Of a DNA stretch of 63,542 nucleotides, positions 17,513-26,251 are shown in pieces. The stretch is taken from contig JAFLJQ010000060.1 of NCBI GenBank assembly GCA_022712915.1, positions 1 to 63,542 of the forward strand, in the 5' to 3' direction. The first letter of the stretch is position 1, and each line of letters starts with the position of its first letter. The stretch is from Gammaproteobacteria bacterium (GTDB lineage: Bacteria > Pseudomonadota > Gammaproteobacteria > UBA6429 > Thiohalophilaceae). The notes under the pieces were generated by a model. It was not told where the DNA came from. It searched no databases and saw nothing but the letters and a program-made list of their open reading frames with translations. Position numbers and translations under genes: made by a program.

Positions 17513-18256
17513 ATGACCTTGCAAAATGAAGTAGCCCTGATTACCGGGGCCAGCCGTGGGATAGGCAAGACAATTGCTCTGGCTTTGGGCAAAGATGGCG
17601 CTACCATAATCGGTACGGCAACATCTGATAATGGTGCTCAGGCGATAAGCGATTATCTTACAGCGGAAGGTATTACCGGTTTTGGTTTATGTATGAATGT
17701 CACTGATCAGGTCAGTATTAGTGCGGGTGTAAAACAAATTGAAGAAAAATATGGTGCTCCCAGTATTCTTGTTAACAATGCAGGGATTACCCGTGATAAT
17801 CTGTTGATGCGCATGAAAAATGAGGAGTGGGAAGACATTATCAATACCAACCTTAGTTCGGTGTTCAGGGTTACCAAGGCCTGTGTGAAGCAAATGACCA
17901 AGGCTCGTAAAGGTCGAATCATCAGCATTGCATCAGTGGTTGGAGTCTCAGGCAATGCAGGTCAAACTAATTATGCAGCTGCTAAGGCTGGTCTGATAGG
18001 TTTTAGTAAGGCTCTGGCCCGTGAAGTTGGCTCACGTGGTATCACCATTAATGTGGTGGCCCCTGGGTTTATCAATACGGACATGACTCGTGCATTGCCT
18101 GAGGCTGCACGTGAAGCCTTGTTGAGCCAGATCCCATTAAGTCGCTTAGGCCAGCCGGAAGAAGTTGCCAGCGCGGTGGCATTTTTGGCCTCAGCCGGTG
18201 CCGCTTACATTACTGGTGAGACCATACATGTCAATGGCGGCATGTATATGGCATGA
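17513..18256 (+). CDS. fabG: 3-oxoacyl-ACP reductase FabG
   Basis: 248 residues from ATG 17513, chosen for the AGAGG site 10 bases upstream; an upstream in-frame ATG at 17471 would add 14 hydrophilic residues. The SDR features are TGASRGIG at the N-terminus, NNAG, and the catalytic Ser-Tyr-Lys set with YAAAKAG. It reduces 3-oxoacyl-ACP with NADPH. Confidence 0.96.
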   Translation: MTLQNEVALITGASRGIGKTIALALGKDGATIIGTATSDNGAQAISDYLTAEGITGFGLCMNVTDQVSISAGVKQIEEKYGAPSILVNNAGITRDNLLMRMKNEEWEDIINTNLSSVFRVTKACVKQMTKARKGRIISIASVVGVSGNAGQTNYAAAKAGLIGFSKALAREVGSRGITINVVAPGFINTDMTRALPEAAREALLSQIPLSRLGQPEEVASAVAFLASAGAAYITGETIHVNGGMYMA

Positions 18257-18338
18257 ACAGATTTTAATCACGTTAAATAATTAAGAGATTAAATATAGCC
18301 TAGTTATAGTAACGATATGTGCACGTGTTATATTGGTG

Positions 18339-18368
18339 TTGGCAACAGCGACAATAATTCAATACAAT
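18339..18368 (+). promoter_or_regulatory. Probable sigma-70 promoter of acpP
   Basis: TTGGCA (18339-18344) and TACAAT (18363-18368) are separated by 18 bp, close to consensus, and predict a start about 45 nt before acpP. A separate strong promoter is expected because ACP is needed in large excess over the enzymes encoded upstream. Confidence 0.55.
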
Positions 18369-18419
18369 ACGGGCACATGGCGTTCGTATTGAACAAAGAT
18401 AACCGGAGGATTAAACCGC

Positions 18420-18656
18420 ATGAGCAGTGTTGAAGAACGCGTAAGAAAGATTGTTATTGAGCAATTAGGGGTTAAAGAAGACGAAGTGAAAAATGACGCT
18501 TCTTTTGTCGATGATCTGGGAGCCGATTCACTGGATACAGTTGAATTGGTCATGGCTTTGGAGGAGGAGTTTGAAACTGAAATTCCTGATGAAGAAGCAG
18601 AAAAGATTACGACTGTTCAGCAAGCGATTAACTATATTAATTCAAACGCCAGTTAA
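18420..18656 (+). CDS. acpP: Acyl carrier protein
   Basis: 78 acidic residues with the phosphopantetheine serine in [18 protein letters not shown] (about residue 37). It carries growing acyl chains in fatty-acid synthesis. CCGGAGG lies about eight bases before the ATG. A promoter precedes it and a terminator follows it, so it can be expressed independently of fabDG and fabF. Confidence 0.97.
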   Translation: MSSVEERVRKIVIEQLGVKEDEVKNDASFVDDLGADSLDTVELVMALEEEFETEIPDEEAEKITTVQQAINYINSNAS

Positions 18657-18678
18657 TCGGTTGTTAGAAAGAAAATCT

Positions 18679-18719
18679 GGCCGCATCTACATTTTGTTGA
18701 TGCGGCCTTTTATTTTTAT
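18679..18719 (+). terminator. Intrinsic terminator after acpP
   Basis: The stem GGCCGCATC / GATGCGGCC (18679-18687, 18699-18707) is followed by a T-rich tract. It sits between acpP and fabF, and should reduce transcription of fabF relative to acpP. Confidence 0.8.
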
Positions 18720-18742
18720 TGTCCTGAATTGAGGAGGCCTCC

Positions 18743-19984
18743 TTGGCTAATCGTCGCGTAGTGATTACGGGTGTCGGTATGCTTTCCCCGCTGGGTTTGG
18801 ATGTAAAATCTTCCTGGGAAGGTGTTCTGGCAGGAAAGAGTGGTATTGCACCATTAACCCACTTTGATGTTAGTGCCTTTCCCACCCGTTTTGGTGGCTC
18901 GGTCAAAGGTTTTGACGTCAGTACCATTATGTCAATCAAGGATGCCCGTAAAATGGATCCTTTTATCCATTATGGTATTGCAGCTGGAATCGAGGCAGTG
19001 GAAGATTCAGGCATTGAAGTGACAGAAGAAAATGGTCATCGAATCGGAGTGGCCATCGGTTCAGGTATCGGTGGTTTGACTACCATCGAAAAAAATTACG
19101 AGGCCTATAAGAAAGGGGGGCCCAGAAAATTCTCTCCTTTCCTTATTCCTGCCAGTATTATCAACATGATTTCCGGCAACCTGTCGATCCGTTACGGCTT
19201 CAAGGGACCGAACATTGCCATTGTTACGGCCTGTGCAACGGCGACTCATAGCATCGGTGATGCATCTCGCATGATCGAATATGGTGATGCGGATGTGATG
19301 ATCGCCGGAGGAGCCGAGATGGCCACTAGCGTTTTAGGGCTAGGGGGCTTTGGTGCTGCCAGGGCCTTGTCCAGCCGCAACGATGATCCTGAAACGGCCA
19401 GCCGTCCCTGGGACAAAGACCGTGATGGTTTTGTTTTGAGTGATGGTGCGGGCATTGTGGTACTGGAAGAATATGAAGTTGCTAAAAAACGCGGTGCTAA
19501 AATATATGCTGAAGTGGTGGGTTATGGCATGAGCGGTGATGCCTACCACATGACATCTCCATCTCAGGGTGGTGAAGGGGCCGCACGCTGTATGCAGGCT
19601 GCTATGAATAATGCAGGTGTTAACCCGGATCAGGTCGATTATGTCAACGCACATGGTACATCGACCCTAGCGGGAGATGCAGCCGAGGTACAGGCAGCCA
19701 AAAGCACGTTTGGTGCCTATGCATCAAATATTGCTATGAGTTCAACAAAGTCCATGACGGGCCACTTGCTGGGTGCTGCGGGTGGTATTGAGGCCATTTT
19801 TACTGCCCTGTCGATATGTGATCAGGTGGCTCCACCGACTATTAATATCCAGACACCAGACCCTGAATGTGACCTCGATTTTGTGCCGGATACAGCTCGC
19901 CAGATGAAAATCGATGTGGCCTTGACCAATTCATTTGGCTTCGGTGGTACCAACGGTACACTAGTACTGAAAAAGCTGGATTGA
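18743..19984 (+). CDS. fabF: 3-oxoacyl-ACP synthase II FabF
   Basis: 413 residues of the thiolase-fold KAS II family. The catalytic cysteine is in [12 protein letters not shown], and the two histidines are in HGTSTLAGD and [11 protein letters not shown]. It elongates acyl-ACP and controls cis-vaccenate formation. The start is TTG 18743 with GAGGAGG just upstream; the sequence after it (ANRRVVITG) is the conserved N-terminus, so no ATG is needed. Confidence 0.96.
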   Translation: MANRRVVITGVGMLSPLGLDVKSSWEGVLAGKSGIAPLTHFDVSAFPTRFGGSVKGFDVSTIMSIKDARKMDPFIHYGIAAGIEAVEDSGIEVTEENGHRIGVAIGSGIGGLTTIEKNYEAYKKGGPRKFSPFLIPASIINMISGNLSIRYGFKGPNIAIVTACATATHSIGDASRMIEYGDADVMIAGGAEMATSVLGLGGFGAARALSSRNDDPETASRPWDKDRDGFVLSDGAGIVVLEEYEVAKKRGAKIYAEVVGYGMSGDAYHMTSPSQGGEGAARCMQAAMNNAGVNPDQVDYVNAHGTSTLAGDAAEVQAAKSTFGAYASNIAMSSTKSMTGHLLGAAGGIEAIFTALSICDQVAPPTINIQTPDPECDLDFVPDTARQMKIDVALTNSFGFGGTNGTLVLKKLD

Positions 19985-20026
19985 TAACGGGGCTGGCACT
20001 GTTTCTGATATTGTGGAATCGTTGTC

Positions 20027-21439
20027 ATGACCTCAGTGTTGTCTGAAGAACAGGTCATCATTAAACGATGGCCTGTTTATCTGGATTTACTTTCCTTGCA
20101 CAGGGGCAGCCCTGTTCGTTATCCCTACCTGTTGGCCAGCACTTCACAAGCTTCGACTAATTCCTCTCAATCATCATCGACCGATCGTTATGATATTTTA
20201 ATGGCTTTTCCCCAGGCTCGCCTTGAGTTATGGCCCAAAGGCTTACTGAGTTCAGAAGGATTGAATACGACAGCAAGCGGGTTTTTATCTGCGCTTGATG
20301 ATTGCTGGCGAGAGGCGGCTAATCATAAACATCCTCATCACACTGATTTACCTTTTAGTGGTGGTTGGTTTCTCTACCTTGGTTATGAATTGGCAGCCGA
20401 AGTGGAGCTCATACTCAAGCTTCCCATGGATCATCATTCTGCCCTTCCTATTGCGACTGCCGTGCGTATTCCACTTGCGGTGATTAATGATCGCTATGAA
20501 CAGGTAACCTGGTTGGTTTGTGAGAAAGGCTATGGAAATCTGTTAGAAACACTAACGCATGATATTGAGCAGTTAGATACAGCATCATTCCGTTGTGATC
20601 ACCCGCAGGTTTCATTGCAAGAAGCAGAGCCTGAACAATTCATTAATGATGTCGCAAGGGTGAAAGATTATATTCGCGCAGGTGATGTTTTTCAGGTCAA
20701 TTTGTCTCGTTGCTGGCAAGCTTATGTTGATAATAGCATTTCAGCCCATAGCATTTTCAAACAATTATCAAAATCCAATCCGGCACCCTATGCTGGACTG
20801 GCCCAATTTGATAATGCTGCCATTATTAGTTCTTCACCTGAACGGCTGGTGCGAGTCAAACATAATGTCGTTGAGACGCGGCCTATCGCCGGAACTCGCC
20901 CACGTGGAAGTGATGCAGAGAGTGACGAGCATAATTTGCAGGAACTTATCGGTCACCCCAAGGAGCGGGCTGAACATGTTATGTTGATCGATCTGGAAAG
21001 AAATGATCTGGGTAGGGTATGTCAACCTGGAACTATGGAAGTGAATGAACTGATGGTGCTGGAAAGTTATGCCCATGTGCATCATATTGTTTCTAATGTG
21101 CGGGGTGAATTAAAACCGGGATGTAGCCCCGGTGAGGTAATTCGGGCGGTTTTCCCTGGAGGTACGATTACGGGTTGCCCCAAGGTTCGTTGCATGCAAA
21201 TCATTGCGGAACTGGAACAGCAAGCACGTGGTGCTTATACGGGCGCTATGGGGTATCTGAACCATAATGGTGATATGGATCTGAATATTTTGATTCGTTC
21301 TATTGTAATGGATAAAGGTAAGATTTCATTTCGTGCGGGTGCCGGACTTGTGACAGATTCGATTGCGGAACATGAACTGGAAGAAACACGAGCCAAGGCC
21401 AAGGGTATGCTGCTGTCATTGCAGGCTGAAACGGTATGA
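20027..21439 (+). CDS. pabB: Aminodeoxychorismate synthase component I (PabB)
   Basis: 470 residues of the chorismate-binding family, with C-terminal blocks GGTITGCPK, GAYTGAMGYL and AGAGLVTDSIAEHELEET. The PabB role (chorismate plus ammonia to aminodeoxychorismate, folate pathway) rests on overlap with pabC. The key tetrad reads PIAGT and not the PIKGT of E. coli PabB; the alanine form also occurs in anthranilate synthase and in some PabB proteins, so the motif alone does not settle it. In E. coli pabB is elsewhere, so its place in this cluster is lineage-specific. Confidence 0.85.
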   Translation: MTSVLSEEQVIIKRWPVYLDLLSLHRGSPVRYPYLLASTSQASTNSSQSSSTDRYDILMAFPQARLELWPKGLLSSEGLNTTASGFLSALDDCWREAANHKHPHHTDLPFSGGWFLYLGYELAAEVELILKLPMDHHSALPIATAVRIPLAVINDRYEQVTWLVCEKGYGNLLETLTHDIEQLDTASFRCDHPQVSLQEAEPEQFINDVARVKDYIRAGDVFQVNLSRCWQAYVDNSISAHSIFKQLSKSNPAPYAGLAQFDNAAIISSSPERLVRVKHNVVETRPIAGTRPRGSDAESDEHNLQELIGHPKERAEHVMLIDLERNDLGRVCQPGTMEVNELMVLESYAHVHHIVSNVRGELKPGCSPGEVIRAVFPGGTITGCPKVRCMQIIAELEQQARGAYTGAMGYLNHNGDMDLNILIRSIVMDKGKISFRAGAGLVTDSIAEHELEETRAKAKGMLLSLQAETV

Positions 21440-22260
21440 TTAAACATATATTGCTTAATGGTGTGCAAACATCAAAAATTAGCATCCAGGATCGCGGTCT
21501 GCAATACGGTGATGGTCTGTTTGAAACTATGCGTGTTCAGCACGGACAGATTATCTTTTGGGCATACCATTGGCAGCGTTTACAGAAAGGATGTATGCAA
21601 CTGGCGATTCCCTTGCCCGACAAGGGTTTGCTGGAACAGGAAATGAACTCACTGGTCTCGACTGAACCGCAAGCTGTGCTGAAATTGATTCTTACACGTG
21701 GTAAAGGTGAGCGGGGTTATGTCTTACCCGAACTCATTAATCCTTCACGTATCCTTATGTTATCAAACAGTTCTGATTATCCAATGGATTACGGGCAAAC
21801 CGGGATATGTGTTTATTCCTGCAAAACCCAACTCGGCCTTAACCCTGTGTTAGCGGGTATAAAACATCTTAATCGCCTTGAGCAGGTACTGGCTCGGAAT
21901 GAATGGCAAACAGGGGAATATCAGGAAGGTCTTTTGCAGGACATAGAAGGGCATGTTATTGAAGGGACTATGAGTAATATTTTTTGGGTGAAAAATAAGC
22001 AGCTTTTCACCCCGGATCTTTCTCGTAGTGGTGTGGAGGGTGTGATGCGTAAAATTGTGATGGAACTTGCGAAAGTCAGCTCCATTTCGATTAACATCGG
22101 CTTATGGTCAGAGAATGAGTTATTTGATGCCGAGGAAATTTTTATTGTAAATAGTTTGATTGGTATATGGCCTGTAAGCTATATATTCAACAGGACATTT
22201 CCAATCGGACCTGTGACCCAACAATTACAATTCATGTTACAGGCAGAATATGATATTTAA
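21436..22260 (+). CDS. pabC: Aminodeoxychorismate lyase PabC
   Basis: 274 residues of the fold-type IV PLP enzymes (branched-chain aminotransferase-like). It begins with IQDRGLQYGDGLFETMRV, and the PLP lysine is in AGIKHLNRLEQVLAR. It releases pyruvate from aminodeoxychorismate to give p-aminobenzoate. The ATG overlaps the pabB stop by four bases (ATGA), and its 3' end overlaps mltG, as in the E. coli pabC-mltG-tmk-holB order. Confidence 0.94.
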   Translation: MIKHILLNGVQTSKISIQDRGLQYGDGLFETMRVQHGQIIFWAYHWQRLQKGCMQLAIPLPDKGLLEQEMNSLVSTEPQAVLKLILTRGKGERGYVLPELINPSRILMLSNSSDYPMDYGQTGICVYSCKTQLGLNPVLAGIKHLNRLEQVLARNEWQTGEYQEGLLQDIEGHVIEGTMSNIFWVKNKQLFTPDLSRSGVEGVMRKIVMELAKVSSISINIGLWSENELFDAEEIFIVNSLIGIWPVSYIFNRTFPIGPVTQQLQFMLQAEYDI

Positions 22261-23347
22261 ATTACCTCAAGTTTTTTTTTCACGATTCAATAAAATTAAT
22301 TTTCGTCAACGACTTTTATTGATTGTTATTGCCGGTGTGGTGTTATTTAGCTTTGCCTTGTTTGATTATCTGAGCGCAATGAATACACCATTGATCATAA
22401 CGGGTGAGACCGTTAAGTATGAAGTAAGTGCGGGTTCTAACCTGACCAAAATTGTTTATGACCTCAAGAAACAGGGCTATATCAATAAACCGCGTTACTT
22501 GCTGTTCTATGCTCGGTTTCAGGGCTCTGCTGATAAAATTAGTACCGGTGAATATTTGATCAAACCTGGTGTTAGCGCCCGTGAATTTCTTAAACAGGTG
22601 CTGACAGGTAAGGTCATTCAATATGCTATTACCATTGTTGAAGGCTGGAACATTTATCAAGTTCTGGAGGTGATAAATAATCATCCACATATTATTCATA
22701 GTTTGCATGGGCTTTCTCATGAACAGATTATGGCAAAAATTGGTTATCCCAATATGCACCCGGAAGGCCGCTTTTATCCCGACACCTATCACTTTCCGAA
22801 AGGCCTCACGGATGTACACTTTCTGCAACGGGCATATACCGCCATGCAGAATAAACTGGCCACAGAATGGCAGAAGCGTGATGTTGGTCTGCCTTATAAA
22901 TCACCTTATGAGGCTTTGACCATGGCTTCGATTGTGGAGAAAGAAACCGGTCAAGCCAATGAACGACGAGCCATTGCAGGCGTGTTCATCAGAAGGCTGG
23001 ATAAACGTATGCGCTTACAGACTGATCCCACTGTCATTTATGGCCTCGGGCCAAAATTTGACGGTAATATCCGTCGGCGTGATCTGAAAAAAGATACCCC
23101 TTATAATACCTATAGGCGTCATGGTTTGCCGCCTACACCGATTGCCATGCCTGGCGGTGAAGCCATCCATGCTGCAATGCATCCGGCTGAAGGTCATACC
23201 TTGTACTTTGTCTCAAAGGGTGATGGTAGTCATTATTTCTCAACCACACTGGATGAGCATAATCAGGCGGTCATCAAGTATCAATTAAAAGGTCGTAAGC
23301 GCAATTTTTCGTCGTTTAATGCCAAAACCGGCAAGACAAAAGAATAA
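22250..23347 (+). CDS. mltG: Endolytic murein transglycosylase MltG
   Basis: 365 residues with one N-terminal membrane helix (about 22-42), a LysM-like segment, and the YceG domain. The catalytic glutamate is in ASIVEKETGQANER; QTDPTVIYG and HGLPPTPIAMPG are the following family blocks. It cuts nascent glycan strands at the inner membrane. Starts 11 bp inside pabC. Confidence 0.95.
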   Translation: MIFKLPQVFFSRFNKINFRQRLLLIVIAGVVLFSFALFDYLSAMNTPLIITGETVKYEVSAGSNLTKIVYDLKKQGYINKPRYLLFYARFQGSADKISTGEYLIKPGVSAREFLKQVLTGKVIQYAITIVEGWNIYQVLEVINNHPHIIHSLHGLSHEQIMAKIGYPNMHPEGRFYPDTYHFPKGLTDVHFLQRAYTAMQNKLATEWQKRDVGLPYKSPYEALTMASIVEKETGQANERRAIAGVFIRRLDKRMRLQTDPTVIYGLGPKFDGNIRRRDLKKDTPYNTYRRHGLPPTPIAMPGGEAIHAAMHPAEGHTLYFVSKGDGSHYFSTTLDEHNQAVIKYQLKGRKRNFSSFNAKTGKTKE

Positions 23348-23356
23348 TATATAATA

Positions 23357-23980
23357 ATGATGCGCGGAAAATTCATTACCGTTGAAGGGGTAGAAGGGGT
23401 GGGCAAGACCACCAATATCGCCTTTATTGAACGCTATTTCATACAGGCCAGACAGGACATCTTCCTGACCCGTGAACCGGGCGGCACGCCCCTGGCAGAA
23501 AAGATACGCGATCTGTTGCTCGATGCCCGGCAAACCAGCATGACAAATGATACGGAGTTGTTATTGATGTTTGCCGCACGTGCCCAACACCTGAATGAAA
23601 AAATCCTCCCGGCTCTGGAGGCTGGCCAGTGGGTTATTTGTGATCGCTTTACCGATGCCACTTATGCCTATCAGGGTGGGGGGCGAGGTATCAGTAAGAC
23701 CCGCATCGCTGTTCTGGAAGACTGGGTGCAAGGGGATCTTCGGCCGGATCTGACCTTGATACTCGATCTACCTGTCGCAGAAGGTCTTAAACGGGCTGGA
23801 CAACGTAGTGCCCCGGATCGCTTTGAACAGGAAAAGCAGGTATTTTTTGAGCGTGTTCGGGCGAGTTATCTGGAGTTGGCTCGACAGGCACCAGAGCGAT
23901 ATCGAATAATCGATGCCAGCGGCAGCATTGACAAGGTACAATCTCGTATCAAAGAAGCCCTTGATGAGTTAATGACCTGA
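23357..23980 (+). CDS. tmk: Thymidylate kinase
   Basis: 207 residues. P-loop EGVEGVGKTTN near residue 10, DRFTDATYAYQGGGRG near 95, and LDLPVAEGL near 130. It phosphorylates dTMP to dTDP. The stop codon overlaps the holB start (TGATG), so the two are coupled. Confidence 0.96.
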   Translation: MMRGKFITVEGVEGVGKTTNIAFIERYFIQARQDIFLTREPGGTPLAEKIRDLLLDARQTSMTNDTELLLMFAARAQHLNEKILPALEAGQWVICDRFTDATYAYQGGGRGISKTRIAVLEDWVQGDLRPDLTLILDLPVAEGLKRAGQRSAPDRFEQEKQVFFERVRASYLELARQAPERYRIIDASGSIDKVQSRIKEALDELMT

Positions 23981-24978
23981 TGACAAATTTATATCCTTGG
24001 CAAACGTCACAGTGGAGCCAATTTCAACAGCGTCGACAAAATGGCCAATTACCCCATGCCTTGTTATTACACGGGCCGGAAGGTATCGGTAAAGAGGGTT
24101 TTGCACGCCTCGCTGCGAGGGCGTTATTGTGTGAACAACCCAATACCGAAGGCTTGGCCTGTGGCCAATGCAAATCCTGTCGGCTTATCGAGGCAGAGAA
24201 TCATCCTGATTTCATTGTTATCCAGCCAGAGGAGGCCAGTAAGGCTATCAAAATAGATCAGATCCGTGATCTCATTCAACGGATGGCCCTGAGTCCACAC
24301 TTTAGTGGTAACCGTATAGTGCTGATCACTCCGGCGGAAAAAATGAATCTGGCCGCATCCAATGGCCTGCTTAAAACCCTGGAGGAACCTCAAGATAATA
24401 CCGTTATTTTCCTGGTGACTTCACAAAATTCCAGACTGTCTGCTACCATCCGCAGTCGTTGCCAGATGCTACGTTTTGCCTTACCGGATTCAGCCGTGGC
24501 TTTAAGGTGGCTCAAAGACTCGCTTGAAAATCATTCTCAGGCAGAACAGTTGCTGATGACCGCCAATGGCGCCCCCCTTTTGGCCTGTCAAATGGCTGGG
24601 GATGAGACTATTCGGTTTCGACAGCAGGTGCTAAAGGATCTGATGGCCATTTCAGCCGGTAACAAGCAGGCTATGGCAGTTGCCAATGAGTGGCTAAAGC
24701 AAGCCCATGACAAGACGCTACAATGGGTGTATCACTGGGTTTGCGATATGATCCGGATTAAGTGTGGGGATGAACGCTTTGTCATCAATCAGGATATTGC
24801 TGCTCAGTTGCAAAGCTTCGCACAAACGATAGACTTAAACAGGTTGTATCAATTTCTTGACCAATTGAGTCATGCCATCCGCTTACGGCAAACTTCAGTA
24901 AATGAACTATTGCTACTGGAAGGATTGTTATTGAACTGGACCTATTTAAAAACGAGCAAGAAACAGGAACGAGCATAA
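23980..24978 (+). CDS. holB: DNA polymerase III subunit delta'
   Basis: 332 residues of the clamp-loader AAA+ family. A Walker-A-like HGPEGIGKEG is followed by zinc-binding cysteines in CEQP, ACGQCKSC, and then by LLKTLEEP and SRCQ. Delta' is the stator of the clamp loader. Lies between tmk and pilZ. Confidence 0.94.
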   Translation: MTNLYPWQTSQWSQFQQRRQNGQLPHALLLHGPEGIGKEGFARLAARALLCEQPNTEGLACGQCKSCRLIEAENHPDFIVIQPEEASKAIKIDQIRDLIQRMALSPHFSGNRIVLITPAEKMNLAASNGLLKTLEEPQDNTVIFLVTSQNSRLSATIRSRCQMLRFALPDSAVALRWLKDSLENHSQAEQLLMTANGAPLLACQMAGDETIRFRQQVLKDLMAISAGNKQAMAVANEWLKQAHDKTLQWVYHWVCDMIRIKCGDERFVINQDIAAQLQSFAQTIDLNRLYQFLDQLSHAIRLRQTSVNELLLLEGLLLNWTYLKTSKKQERA

Positions 24979-24979
24979 T

Positions 24980-25342
24980 ATGGCAGATATACCAGTAGGC
25001 ATTGGGGCAAGGCAGGGCATATTATCTCTGACTATAAAAGATAAAAGTGCGCTTTATGCCGCGTACATGCCTTTTATAAAAAATGGTGGCTTGTTCATTC
25101 CTACCAATAAAACTTACAAGTTGGGTGATGAAGTTTTTATGTTATTAACCTTGATGGATGAAACTGAAAAATTGCCCGTGGCAGGCAAGATTATTTGGGT
25201 CACCCCAAAAGGTGCGCAGGGAAACCGGGCTGCCGGTATTGGTGTGCAATTCAGTAAACAAGATGGTGGCGGAGCACGAACCAAGATTGAAACCTATTTG
25301 GCAGGTGCACTAAAATCTGACCGACAAACCCACACGATGTGA
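24980..25342 (+). CDS. PilZ-domain protein
   Basis: 120 residues resembling the PilZ proteins encoded between holB and tatD in pseudomonads. Blocks are RQGILSLTIKDK, NGGLFIPTNKTYKLGDEVFMLLTL and GKIIWVTP. This subgroup acts in type IV pilus assembly, and it lacks the RxxxR plus D/NxSxxG c-di-GMP signature, which is also not evident here. ATG 24980 follows holB by one base. No pilus genes are nearby. Confidence 0.88.
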   Translation: MADIPVGIGARQGILSLTIKDKSALYAAYMPFIKNGGLFIPTNKTYKLGDEVFMLLTLMDETEKLPVAGKIIWVTPKGAQGNRAAGIGVQFSKQDGGGARTKIETYLAGALKSDRQTHTM

Positions 25343-25385
25343 TACGGCTAGCATCAGTGTTACAAACTAATAGCCTTTATTTTTT

Positions 25386-26186
25386 ATGACTCACTTTCTT
25401 GTAGATTCCCACTGTCATCTTGACCGGCTTGACCTGTCACCATTTGATGGCCGACTTGAAAATGCCTTGCAAGCGGCCAGTGAACAAGGTGTCGGTCATT
25501 TGCTATGTGTCTGCATTGACCTTGAACATTTTGAAGATGTATTACAAGCCGCCAGACAATTTTCTAATGTTTCTGCCTCGGTGGGTGTCCACCCGAATGT
25601 CCAGCCGAATGAAACTGGCGGTAAAGAACCGACTGTGGAAGAATTAGTTGAGCTGGCCGATGATGAACATATTGTGGCTATAGGTGAAACGGGGCTGGAC
25701 TATTTTCGTAGTGAAGGTGATCTGACGTGGCAACAGGATCGATTCCGTAACCATATTGCGGCAGCCAGACAAACCGGCAAACCTCTCATTATTCATATGC
25801 GTGATGCGGCTGAAGATACGCTGCAAATTTTAAAGGAAGAAAAGGCTGATGAAGTGGGCGGTGTCATGCATTGTTTTACGGAAAATAGGGACGTTGCTAA
25901 AACAGCGCTGGACTTGAATTTTATGATCTCATTCTCAGGCATTGTGACCTTCAACAGTGCAAAGGAATTAAAAGAGGTTGCAAAGATGGTACCGTTGGAT
26001 CGCATGTTGATTGAAACTGATTCGCCCTATCTAGCCCCCGTTCCATATCGCGGTAAATCAAATCAACCAGCCTATGTCAGGCTGGTTGCTGAACATGTTG
26101 CTGAATTGAGGCAAAGTTCACTGAATGAAATCGCCACTGCAACCACACAAAATTATTTTAGTCTGTTTGGTAAAGGGCTTGCATGA
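25386..26186 (+). CDS. TatD-family deoxyribonuclease
   Basis: 266 residues with the metal-binding motifs of the family: DSHCHLDRLDL at the start, GETGLDYFR near residue 100, IIHMRDA near 137, MHCFTE near 160 and ETDSPYLAP near 213. TatD enzymes are Mg-dependent 3'-5' DNases/RNases linked to DNA quality control. It closes the fab-holB block, and the next gene is a separate signalling module. Confidence 0.93.
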   Translation: MTHFLVDSHCHLDRLDLSPFDGRLENALQAASEQGVGHLLCVCIDLEHFEDVLQAARQFSNVSASVGVHPNVQPNETGGKEPTVEELVELADDEHIVAIGETGLDYFRSEGDLTWQQDRFRNHIAAARQTGKPLIIHMRDAAEDTLQILKEEKADEVGGVMHCFTENRDVAKTALDLNFMISFSGIVTFNSAKELKEVAKMVPLDRMLIETDSPYLAPVPYRGKSNQPAYVRLVAEHVAELRQSSLNEIATATTQNYFSLFGKGLA

Positions 26187-26251
26187 AAGTCTTTTCTTCC
26201 AATACGGCGGTAAAAATTGGCTTAACATGAGAAAAAACTGACAAGTATAAA

